Part shown: piece by piece, positions 26,001 to 34,400 of the stretch
Numbering within the stretch: the stretch's first letter is position 1
Layout: every line of letters begins with the position of its first letter
Assembly (NCBI RefSeq): GCF_024721585.1
Contig: NZ_CP102629.1
Coordinates: forward strand, 992,001 to 1,056,000
Reading direction: 5' to 3'
DNA length: 64,000 bases
From: Sphingomicrobium aestuariivivum
Lineage (GTDB): Bacteria; Pseudomonadota; Alphaproteobacteria; Sphingomonadales; Sphingomonadaceae
Notes under the pieces: generated by a model
Told to the model about the DNA's origin: nothing
What the model saw: only the letters and a program-made list of their open reading frames with translations
The model's database searches: none
Program-made: the position numbers and the translations under genes

Positions 26001-26980
26001 AAATGATCACCTGCGGCTTTGCCGCCGCCTGCCTGCTCGCCGCGCCCGCCCACGCCCTGCAGGGGGCCAAGGTCACCAGCCCCGTCGAACTGGCCGCCGC
26101 CGCCGCGCAGCTCGAACCCGGCGAATGGGTCTGGGCGCCCGACATCGCCCCCGAGGGTCCCGTCGTCGTCTATGTCGACCTGTCGCGCCAGCTCGCCGAC
26201 ATCTACCGCAACGGTATCCGCATCGGCGTCTCCACCATCAGCTCGGGCAAGCCCGGCTACGAGACCCCCACCGGCGTCTTCAAGATCCTCCAGAAGGACA
26301 AGTGGCACCACTCCTCGACCTACAATAACGCCCCGATGTTCTTCCAGCAGCGGCTCACCTGGGGCGGCGTCGCGCTCCATGCCGGCGGCCTGCCCGGCTA
26401 TCCCGAGAGCCACGGCTGCGTGCACCTGCCCTATGCCTTTGCCGAGGAACTGTTCGGCACCACCACCATGGGCGGCACCATCGTGGTGCAGGGCAAGGCG
26501 GGCGCTCCCGTCACCATTCCCGCCGCCGGCGTCCTCACCCCGGTCAGCGTCGAGGGCGTCGCAGCCCTCCACCGCCCGCTCGAGGACCGCCAGTTCCAGT
26601 GGAACCCGACCCGCTCGCCCGAGGGCCCCGTCTCCATCGTCCTGTCGACCGGCGACAAGCAGATGGTCGTCATCAGGAACGGGGTGGAGATCGGGCGTTC
26701 GACGGTCGACTGGGATGGCGCGTCGAGCGGCACCTTCCTCGCCACCCTCACCACCGACGAGGCGGGCAAGTTTCACTATTCGCTCCTGCCGCTGCCCGGC
26801 CATGACGCGGGCGAACATGCGGTCGATGCCGCGATCCTCTCGCGGCTGCGCATGCCGGGCCAGTTCCTCGATGCGCTGCGCGGCGCGCTCCATCACGGCA
26901 GCCACATCCTCGTCACGCCCGAACCGATCGAACCGCATACGACCGGCGCCGAACTCGTCGTCGCCGCGGCCCACGACTAG
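25997..26980 (+). CDS. L,D-transpeptidase (YkuD domain), exported
   Basis: A 327-residue protein with a signal peptide ([20 protein letters not shown]). The YkuD domain spans about residues 55-175, with the catalytic motif HAGGLPGYPESHGCVHL: His128, His139 and nucleophile Cys141. Such enzymes form 3-3 crosslinks in peptidoglycan or attach lipoproteins to it. The C-terminal half repeats a strand pattern (VSIVLSTGDKQMVVIRNGVEIGRSTVDW) resembling a degenerate second YkuD-like unit without the cysteine. It is translationally coupled to the membrane protein upstream, which points to cell-wall remodelling as the operon's theme. Confidence 0.9.
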   Translation: MKMITCGFAAACLLAAPAHALQGAKVTSPVELAAAAAQLEPGEWVWAPDIAPEGPVVVYVDLSRQLADIYRNGIRIGVSTISSGKPGYETPTGVFKILQKDKWHHSSTYNNAPMFFQQRLTWGGVALHAGGLPGYPESHGCVHLPYAFAEELFGTTTMGGTIVVQGKAGAPVTIPAAGVLTPVSVEGVAALHRPLEDRQFQWNPTRSPEGPVSIVLSTGDKQMVVIRNGVEIGRSTVDWDGASSGTFLATLTTDEAGKFHYSLLPLPGHDAGEHAVDAAILSRLRMPGQFLDALRGALHHGSHILVTPEPIEPHTTGAELVVAAAHD

Positions 26981-27007
26981 GGCGCCATCAGCAAGAAAGG
27001 ATCGAAC

Positions 27008-27430
27008 ATGTTGCGTTTTCTCTGGGGCGACTGGTCCGATGGCCGAGTGAAGCGCAAGCCCTATGTGATGGGCTTCGCGTTCACCATCCTCGCCATTTTC
27101 GCGGTCGTCCTGTTGATGGGATTCGCCGCGGGCGGGCTGCAGTCGATCTATGGCGACTGGCCCGACGACTTCTCCGACATCGAGCGCAAGGGCATCGGTC
27201 TCGCTGCCTTCCTCGGCTTCCTCGGCTCGATGCTGCTGATCGGGCTCGCGCAACTGAACCTCGTCGTCAAACGCGCCCGCGACACCGGGACAAGCGGCCT
27301 CATCGTCGGCTTCCTCTTCATCCTCTTCCTGGCAACGGGCGTCGGCTTCCTCATCGCGCTCGTCCTGGCCTTCATTCCTACCGGCCAATTCGCTTCAACC
27401 GCGACAGGAGGCCCCACCCATGAACCTTGA
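27008..27430 (+). CDS. DUF805 family membrane protein
   Basis: A 140-residue inner-membrane protein with the DUF805 pattern: an N-terminal LRFLWGDWSDGRVKRKPYVMGFAF and a core NLVVKRARDTGTSGLIVGFLFILFLATGVGF, with about four helices. The conserved KRARDTG loop matches the family's KRLHDxG motif. Function is unknown. AAGAAAGGATC precedes the ATG. It overlaps the following small ORF by 11 bp. Confidence 0.82.
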   Translation: MLRFLWGDWSDGRVKRKPYVMGFAFTILAIFAVVLLMGFAAGGLQSIYGDWPDDFSDIERKGIGLAAFLGFLGSMLLIGLAQLNLVVKRARDTGTSGLIVGFLFILFLATGVGFLIALVLAFIPTGQFASTATGGPTHEP

Positions 27431-27593
27431 TCCCAATGCGATCGGCCATGCCGCCGTTGCCGCGCTGCTCATCTTCCTCACGGTCATCATCGCCCAGAAA
27501 TCGGGCTGGGTGGAAAAGGGCAAGTGGAGCTGGCAGCTCTTCTTCGCCGTCTTTTTCGTGATGCTCGGCCTCAACCTTTTCTGGATGGCCTAG
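27420..27593 (+). CDS. Small two-helix membrane protein (57 residues)
   Basis: A 57-residue frame starting MNLDPNAIGHAAVAALL and ending FVMLGLNLFWMA. It has two hydrophobic helices (about residues 8-24 and 38-56) joined by a charged loop KSGWVEKGKWSWQ. AGGAGG lies 7 bases upstream of its ATG, within the end of the DUF805 gene. The helical content, the strong ribosome-binding site and the overlap argue that it is real. Its stop shares CTAG with the convergent luxR stop. Confidence 0.68.
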   Translation: MNLDPNAIGHAAVAALLIFLTVIIAQKSGWVEKGKWSWQLFFAVFFVMLGLNLFWMA

Positions 27594-28303
27594 AGCCGGA
27601 TCTCCGCCAGCTTCAGCGCCTTCACCGTCGCCCCGACACGGTCGCTCACATCCAATTTGCCGAAGATGCGCTGGATATGCGTCTTCACCGTCTCGGGGCT
27701 CACCCCGATGATCGTGGCGATATCATTGTTCGACTTGCCCCGCCCGACCCAGGTCAGCACCTCGCGCTCGCGCGGGGACAGCGCCAGCCGCCCCTCGGCA
27801 TCCTGCCTCGTCAGCGCACAGATGCGCGTATGCGCCTTCTGGCCGATCGCCGCGAGGATGGCGAGCCGCCCGTCATCGGCATCGGTCAGCGGCTGGTCGA
27901 ACCCGAAAGCGAGATAGGCATGGCGGTTGTCGGGACCGTAGAGCGGCACCCCCACCCCGCACACCAGCCCATGGCTCGTCAGCGCCTTGGCGAAATCGAT
28001 CGCATCGGGGGTGAGGTGCTGCGCCTCGAGGCTATGCTCCCACGTCACGATATGCCCCTCGTGCATCACATAGTCGGGGATGGGGTCACACTGCCGGAAA
28101 TGCTCGTTCTCGTAGAGCGAGATCCATTCGGGCCCGAAGCCTTCGGCGGCCACGATGGTCTTGGCCGAGGTCTGCCGTTCGAAGGCCGGCGTGAAATGAT
28201 AGCTGTGCCGTGCCGCACCGAATTTCCTGGCCGCCTGTCCGAGCAGGTCGAGCACTTCGCTCACCGTCTGCGTCCGCTGCATCGCGGCAAGGATCCGCTC
28301 CAT
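27590..28303 (-). CDS. LuxR family regulator with canonical autoinducer-binding domain (solo)
   Basis: A 237-residue quorum-sensing-type regulator. The N-terminal autoinducer-binding domain keeps the residues matching TraR/LuxR positions that contact acyl-homoserine lactones: Trp60, Tyr64, Asp73, Pro74 and Trp88. The C-terminal LuxR HTH (LSPREREVLTWVGRGKSNNDIATIIGVSPETVKTHIQRIFGKL) is complete. GGAGGAGG precedes the ATG at 28303. No luxI-type synthase gene is in the window, so it is a candidate solo or the partner of a distant synthase. Confidence 0.92.
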   Translation of the reverse strand: MERILAAMQRTQTVSEVLDLLGQAARKFGAARHSYHFTPAFERQTSAKTIVAAEGFGPEWISLYENEHFRQCDPIPDYVMHEGHIVTWEHSLEAQHLTPDAIDFAKALTSHGLVCGVGVPLYGPDNRHAYLAFGFDQPLTDADDGRLAILAAIGQKAHTRICALTRQDAEGRLALSPREREVLTWVGRGKSNNDIATIIGVSPETVKTHIQRIFGKLDVSDRVGATVKALKLAEIRL

Positions 28304-28490
28304 CGCGCACCTCCTCCGGTCCGGCCCGGGGCCCTTGTGTCGGCTACCGGACCCTCTTGTCCCCCACCTTAGCGACTGTCGGGCAAAGCGGCAAAACGGC
28401 ACAATGATCCACATCAGCACATCACTGTGTCGCGCCGCCGGGTTTCTCCCCCTTTTCCCGGCGGCGCCTTACTGCCCGAAGGAGCCCCCC

Positions 28491-28943
28491 ATGGTGACCA
28501 AGGAGGGTGCGGTTGCCGCCTGCCTGTTCCGGCGCGCGGCCATCCGCCTGTTCTGCATCTCCGAGGCGAAGGGCGAGGCCGAGGCCCGCCCCGCCGACCT
28601 TGCCCGCATCTACTGGCTCGCCCGCGCCCGCAGCTATTTCCATGCGCGTATCCGGCGCGACGTCGGCACGCCTGCCGGCCTCAAGCCCGCCGAATGGGAC
28701 GCGCTCCTCCTCCTCTACGCGGCCTCGCTGCGCGACTTCTCCTGTTCGCCCGCCGCCATCGTCGACACGCTCGGCCGCCGCGCCGCCGAGGTCGAGCTCT
28801 CGCTGGAATCGCTCCAGGACCGCGGCCTTGCCGGGGTCGAGCATTTGCCCGGCCGCGAACTCAATTGCCTGCGCTGGGAGCTGACGACCCGCGGTCGCGC
28901 CCTCGTCGCGGGCCACATCGCCATCCCCGCCAACATTCTCTGA
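28491..28943 (+). CDS. Winged-helix-like (MarR-like) protein of unknown role
   Basis: A 150-residue, helix-rich basic protein. It reads as a MarR-type winged helix: LKPAEWDALLLLYAASLRDFSCSPAAIVDTLGRRAAEVELSLESLQDRGLAGVEH, followed by a wing (LNCLRWELTTRGRALVAGHI). The match is by pattern only. AAGGAG lies before the ATG. It is divergent from the luxR gene, with 187 bp between, so either protein could regulate the shared promoter region. Confidence 0.65.
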   Translation: MVTKEGAVAACLFRRAAIRLFCISEAKGEAEARPADLARIYWLARARSYFHARIRRDVGTPAGLKPAEWDALLLLYAASLRDFSCSPAAIVDTLGRRAAEVELSLESLQDRGLAGVEHLPGRELNCLRWELTTRGRALVAGHIAIPANIL

Positions 28944-28987
28944 CGAGACGCGACGCGAGGAGATCCCCTCCGGCAAACCGGGGGGAC

Positions 28988-29015
28988 GGTCCCGGATACC
29001 CCACGTATCGGGACC
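28988..29015. other. Strong inverted repeat downstream of the MarR-like gene
   Basis: Arms GGTCCCGGATAC and GTATCGGGACC pair with one bulged base around the loop CCCAC. There is no T-run after it on either strand, so it is not a standard terminator. It is the first of three hairpins in the 200-bp gap. Confidence 0.6.
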
Positions 29016-29030
29016 ATGTTGGAGGGGAGC

Positions 29031-29062
29031 GGTGCCGGGCCGGATGCGAGCGGCCCGGCACC
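29031..29062. other. Perfect 12-bp inverted repeat
   Basis: GGTGCCGGGCCG and its exact complement CGGCCCGGCACC are separated by GATGCGAG. It is very stable but lacks a T-run. It lies between another hairpin and the bidirectional terminator at 29095. Confidence 0.65.
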
Positions 29063-29089
29063 GCATGACCGCTCGGCGGATCACCCACG

Positions 29090-29128
29090 AAAAAGGGGCG
29101 GGCGCCACCGGCACCCGCCCCTCTTCTT
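29090..29128. terminator. Bidirectional terminator between convergent genes
   Basis: A 12-position stem (one mismatch) at 29095-29106 / 29110-29121 with loop ACC. It has AAAAA on the left and TCTTCTT on the right. It ends the prolyl oligopeptidase gene on the minus strand and the MarR-like gene on the plus strand. Confidence 0.8.
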
Positions 29129-29146
29129 CATCGCCGATGGCTGGCC

Positions 29147-31333
29147 TTACTGGCCGCCCATCATGTCGAGGCTGGCATCGCGCGGGGTCTTGAGGCCCGT
29201 GTGCCACGCGAGGAACGCCGCGACGTCGCTCGCTTCCTCGATGATCTTGTCGGTCGGCTTGCCCGCGCCGTGACCGGCACGCGTCTCGATGCGGATGATC
29301 AGCGGGTCATCGCCCTCGCCCGCCTTCTCCTGCAGCGCGGCGGCCAGCTTGAAGCTGTGCCCCGGCACCACGCGATCGTCGGTATCCGCCGTGGTGATGA
29401 TCACCGCCGGATAATCGGTCTCGGCCTCGACATTGTGATAGGGCGAGAAGGTCAGGTTGTAGCGCGCATCGCGCTCTTCTTGCGGATGGTTGTAGTCATC
29501 GACCCAGTAGCGCCCCGCGGTGAAGCGGTCGAAGCGCAGCATGTCCATCACGCCGACCGCGGCATGGCCCGCATCGAACAGGTCGGGCCGCTGGTTGATC
29601 GACGCACCGACGAGCAGCCCGCCGTTCGAGCGCCCCTCGATTGCCAGCCCGTCCGCGGTGGTCACGCCATTGGCCTTGAGCCATTCGCCCGCCGCCGCGA
29701 AATCGTCGAAGACGTTCTGCTTTTTGAAGCGGCGGCCGGCATCGTGCCACGCCTTGCCATATTCGCCGCCGCCGCGGATGTTCGCCACCGCATAGGCGCC
29801 GCCCGCATCGAGCCAGGCGAGGCGCACGGGGTTGAAGCCCGGCGTCACGGAGATGTTGAACCCGCCATAGCCGTAGAGCAGCGTCGGCACGGGGCCCTCG
29901 ACACCCTTCTTCTTCGTGACGAACATCGGCACGCGGGTGCCGTCCTTCGAGGTGTAGAAGACCTGCTCGGTGACATAGTCGGCAGGGTCGAACTCGACCT
30001 GCGGCGCCGCCCAGACCGTGCTCTCGCCGGTGCCTACGTCATAGCGATAGACCGTCCCCGGCATGCCGAAGCTGGAGAAGCTGTAGAAGGTCTCGGCGTT
30101 GTCGAAATCGCCGCCAAAACCACCCGCCGAGCCGATGCCCGGCAGGTCGACCTTGCGCACCAGCGTGCCGTCCACGTCATAGACGCGCGCTTCCGACTTC
30201 ACGTCGACCAGATAGTCGGCGACGAGATGCCCGCCGACGAGGCTCACGCCGTCAAGCTTGCCCATCGCATCCTCGGGCAGCACCCATTCGCGCGCCTGCG
30301 GATTATCCATCGAGATGCGGAATACCCCGCCGCGCGGCGCATCGCGGTTGGTACGGAAATACATCCGCCCTTCCTCGTCCGAGCCGAAATAATAGGTCTC
30401 GTAATCGGTGCCGGGCTCGATCACCGTGACCCCCGCCTCGCGGTTCTCGAGGTCGATCACGCTGGTCTGCCAGCCGTCGGTTCCGGTCGAGGAGGAGAGG
30501 AACAGGTAGCGCCCGTCATCCGACAGCTGCGCGGTATTGTTGTAGTCGGGATTGTCAGGCGTGGCGAAAATGAGCTCGTCCTCGCTCTGCGGCGTGCCGA
30601 CCTCATGGAAATAGACCGCCTGGTCGGTGTTGAGGCCGGTGAACTTGCCGCCCTCCTCGCTCGCGGGGAAGCGGCTGTAATAGAAGCCCGAGCCGTCCTT
30701 CGCCCAGTCGAGGCCGGAGAATTTCACCCATTCGATGGTGTCGGCCATCACCTCGCCGGTGGCGACATCGAGCACCTTGATGGTCATCCAGTCCGAGCCG
30801 CCGTCCTGCACCATATAGGCCAGCTTCGAGCCGTCTTCGCTGGCAACGTAACTGGCGAGCGCGGTGGCGCCGTCTTCCGACCACTGGTTGGGATCGATCA
30901 GCACCCGCTCGGTGCCGCCAAGGCCGTCGCGCACATAGAGCACCGACTGCGGCTGGAGCCCGTCATTCTTCGAATAGAAATAGGTCCCTTCTTTCCGCGT
31001 CGGCACGCCGATGCGCTCGTAATCGTAAAGCTCGGTCATGCGCTGGGCGAACCATTTGCGCCCCGGCAGCGTGTCGAGATAGGCGTTGGTCACCTCGTTC
31101 TGCGCCTCGACCCAGGCCGCGACCTCTTCATCCTCGCGCACGTCATTCTCGAGCCAGCGATAGGGGTCGGCGACCACCAGCGAGCCGATGGTGTCGACCG
31201 CATCGACCGTCTTGGTCTCGGGATAGACGGGCGCGCGGTCGGCGGCGGCGATGGTCATGGGCGTGTCCTCGGGCGCGGTCGTCGCGCAGGCGGTGGTGGC
31301 GAGAAGGGCAAGAGTGAGTGCGGCAAAACGCAT
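29147..31333 (-). CDS. Prolyl oligopeptidase family serine peptidase (S9A), lipoprotein
   Basis: A 728-residue exported protease. The N-terminus is a lipoprotein signal (LALLATTACATT). Residues 35-430 form the seven-bladed propeller that gates the active site. The C-terminal alpha/beta hydrolase has the catalytic Ser569 in GRSNGGLLVG, Asp in ADTDDRVVPGHSFK and His in RAGHGAGKPTDK. It cleaves after proline in short peptides and is likely periplasmic. Length and motif order match S9A enzymes. It is flanked by terminators on both sides, so it is monocistronic. Confidence 0.95.
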   Translation of the reverse strand: MRFAALTLALLATTACATTAPEDTPMTIAAADRAPVYPETKTVDAVDTIGSLVVADPYRWLENDVREDEEVAAWVEAQNEVTNAYLDTLPGRKWFAQRMTELYDYERIGVPTRKEGTYFYSKNDGLQPQSVLYVRDGLGGTERVLIDPNQWSEDGATALASYVASEDGSKLAYMVQDGGSDWMTIKVLDVATGEVMADTIEWVKFSGLDWAKDGSGFYYSRFPASEEGGKFTGLNTDQAVYFHEVGTPQSEDELIFATPDNPDYNNTAQLSDDGRYLFLSSSTGTDGWQTSVIDLENREAGVTVIEPGTDYETYYFGSDEEGRMYFRTNRDAPRGGVFRISMDNPQAREWVLPEDAMGKLDGVSLVGGHLVADYLVDVKSEARVYDVDGTLVRKVDLPGIGSAGGFGGDFDNAETFYSFSSFGMPGTVYRYDVGTGESTVWAAPQVEFDPADYVTEQVFYTSKDGTRVPMFVTKKKGVEGPVPTLLYGYGGFNISVTPGFNPVRLAWLDAGGAYAVANIRGGGEYGKAWHDAGRRFKKQNVFDDFAAAGEWLKANGVTTADGLAIEGRSNGGLLVGASINQRPDLFDAGHAAVGVMDMLRFDRFTAGRYWVDDYNHPQEERDARYNLTFSPYHNVEAETDYPAVIITTADTDDRVVPGHSFKLAAALQEKAGEGDDPLIIRIETRAGHGAGKPTDKIIEEASDVAAFLAWHTGLKTPRDASLDMMGGQ

Positions 31334-31352
31334 CGCGTCGGTCTCCGTAACG

Positions 31353-31390
31353 AAAAAGGGCGCTGACGGGATGGCCCGTCAGCGCCCCCT
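31353..31390 (-). terminator. Rho-independent terminator of the RTX gene
   Basis: A perfect 13-bp stem (31358-31370 / 31375-31387, loop ATGG) followed on the minus strand by TTTTT. It is placed between the RTX stop and the prolyl oligopeptidase start. Confidence 0.85.
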
Positions 31391-31442
31391 TGTCTAGGGC
31401 TGGGCCTCCCCTGCGAGCACTGCGGGAGGCCGCGGGGAGACC

Positions 31443-34400
31443 CTAGCCGTTCATGAGCCCGCCGCCGTCGAGGATCATCATGTCCATCTCGGTGCCGGCA
31501 TCGAGCGCCATGATCGGATCGGCATCGAAGGTCGCCGCCCCCGGCCGGCCGCCGCCATTGCCGCCACCGGGCGCCTCGGGCGGCCCCGCATCGGGCGGCG
31601 CATTGGGCGGCAATTGCACCTCGAAGCCGAAATAGTTGCCCCCCACATCGGCGGCATCGACACCCGCGATGGTGAGGCTGTCGCCGGTGCCCCAGCTGAT
31701 CACCGCGCCGAGCGCGCCATCCTCGATGAGGATGTCGCCCATGTTGACCACCCCGAGGCTGGCATCGAAGGCGATCTCGTCCGTGCCCGCCTCGAAATCG
31801 AGGATGATATCGTCGCCGCTGTCGGGGCCGATGAAGAAAGTATCGGCGCCCTCGCCCCCGGTCAGTTCATCATCGCCCGTGCCACCGTCGAGGAAATCCG
31901 CGCCGCCATCGCCGAACAGCTGGTCATCGCCGCCCTCGCCGAACAGCTGGTCGGCCTCGCTGCCGCCGTGGAGCATGTCGTTGCCCGCACCGCCGTGCAG
32001 CTCGTCCATGTCGCCGTCGCCGAACAGCTGGTCCTCGCCCGCGCCGCCGAAGATCAAGTCGTCGCCGGTCCCGCCATGCAGCTCGTCGTTACCGGCAAGG
32101 CTCTCGCCCGGCGCGCCCGGGAATTCATTGTTGCTCGGGATGTCGGCGGCGTCCTCGTAAAGCGTGATCTCGCTGAAGCGCACGTTGAAGCTGCGTTCGA
32201 CATAGATGGCGCCGTCGCCGTGGATCACGTCCGCGCCCGCGCCGCCATGGATCACGTCGTCGCCGCCATCGCCCGCCAGCACATTGGCGAACATGTCGCC
32301 CGTCAGCACGTCATTGCCGATCGAGCCCGACAGGTTCTCGACCTCGCTCGCGGCGACCGATCCGGTGCCGACGAGCTGCGCGCCCAGAACCGCGAGGCTG
32401 AAGCTCACGCCGTTGAACTGGCGGAAGGAAAGCGTGTCATTGTCGGCCCCGCCGATGACGGTGAGATGGCCGTTGTCGAGCGTGCCGTCATTGCCGAAGT
32501 CGCGCCGTTCGGTGCCGACCTCGATGAGGTCGTCGCCACCGCGCCCGTCGATCACGTCGTCGCCGCCAAAGCCGATGAACCAGTTCGACCCGCCGTCACC
32601 CGAAATCTGGTCATTGCCGTTCGAGCCCCACACATCCTCGAAATTGGCGATGAGGTCGGTCTCGCCGCGGCTGCTGGTGGCGGTGCCGGCCTCCAGATCG
32701 ATGACCATGTCGGCCCAGTCGAAATGATAGGCGAGCGTGTCGAAGCCGCCCGTCCCGTCGGCCTCGCTGCCGCCGTCGAGCACATCGCTGCCCTGGTCGC
32801 CGCGCACGAGGTCGTTGCCCGCGCCGCCATAGACCTCGTCGTCGCCCGCCTGGCCGGCGAGATAGTCCTTGCCGCCGCCACCGTTCAGCACGTCATTGTC
32901 ATTCTGCCCGAAGAACAGGTCGTCGCCGTCAGTGCCGTGGAAGGTGTCGTTGCCGTCGCCGCCATAGGCGCGCACCGCGAGCTGGCCGGCGTTGCCGTAG
33001 AAGGTATCGTCGCCGTCCTCGCCGAACAGCCGGTCCTCTCCGGTCCCCGCGTAGAAGGTGTCGTCGCCCTCCCCGCCATAGGCGTAATCCTTGCCGTCGC
33101 CTGTATGAATCTCGTCATTGCCGCGCTCGCCATAGATGGTGTCATCGCCATCGCCGCCATAGAGCACGTCGTTATAGCTCGCCCCGTCCACGGCATCCCA
33201 CAGGGTCAAGACGAAGCCGTTCTCGTCCATCCACACCGTATTGTCGCCGTAAATGGTGTCGTGGCCGCCACCACCATATATGGTGTCGTCGCCCATGTTG
33301 CCGAGGATGACATTGGCCTCGCCGTCGCCGGTCAGCAGGTCATTGCCGATCCCCCCAGCCAGGTTCTCGAACCCGGTCGCGAGCACCGTGCCGCGCCCGG
33401 TATCCTGTACCGTGCCCTGCTCGGCGAGGCTGAACTCGAAGCCGAGCCCGTCATTCGTGTTCTGCGACTGGTCGCGCAGCTCGAGGAAGTCGACGCCCGT
33501 GCCGCCATGCGCCTCGTGATCGCCTTCGCCCAGCCAGACCATGTCATCGCCGCCGCCGGCATCGATATAGTCACTGTTGCGTCCCATTGCCTGGCCCGAA
33601 TGGTTGGCCTCGCCGCCGATCAGCAGCTCGTTGCCCCCAGTGCCGAGGAGGCGATCCTCGAACTCGGTCGCCCAGACCCCCTCGATCCCGCTCAGCACGT
33701 CGGTGCCATGGGCGCCATTGGCGACCTGTTCGGTCAGCGACAGGTCGATCTCGACGCCCTCGCCCGACCAGGTCAGCCAGCGATATTCGACGAGGTCGAA
33801 GCCGTCGCCGCCGTGGAACTGGTCATCACCCTCGCTGGCGCCGATCCAGTCGTTGCCGGCCTCGCCGTGGATGATGTCATTGCCACCCCAGCCACCATAG
33901 AGACTGTCATTGCCATCGCCGCCCCAGATCTCGTTATCCTCGAGATTGCCCCAGATTTGGTCGTCGAAGGCGGTGCCGATGATATTCTCGATGCCGACAT
34001 GCCAGTCGCCCGCCGCAGCACCGTCGAACTGGCCCCACAGTTCGCGGATGATGACCGCCGACGCCTCGCCCGAATAGTCGACCGTATCCACGCCGTCGCC
34101 GCCGTCGAGATAATCGCCGCCCGCCCCGCCGATGAGCGTGTCATTGCCATGCTCGCCATAAAGCTCGTCATCGCCGGCGCCGCCGATCAGCACGTCGTCA
34201 TAGCTCAGGCTCGGATCGGCTGCGTCGAGTTCGAACACCCACACGCCATCCTCGCCCATGCGCGAGACGCGGTCGCCATAGAGGATGTCATTCTCCTCCC
34301 CGCCGTCGATCACGTCATTGCCGCGGAAACCGGCGATGATGTTCTGCCCGTCGTCGCCGGTGAGCCTGTCATCCTCGCCGCTGCCCGAGAGATGCTCGAA

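Noticed and set aside
29201-31366. 721-codon open frame antisense to the prolyl oligopeptidase
   Set aside because: It mirrors a complete catalytic gene and has no recognisable domain.
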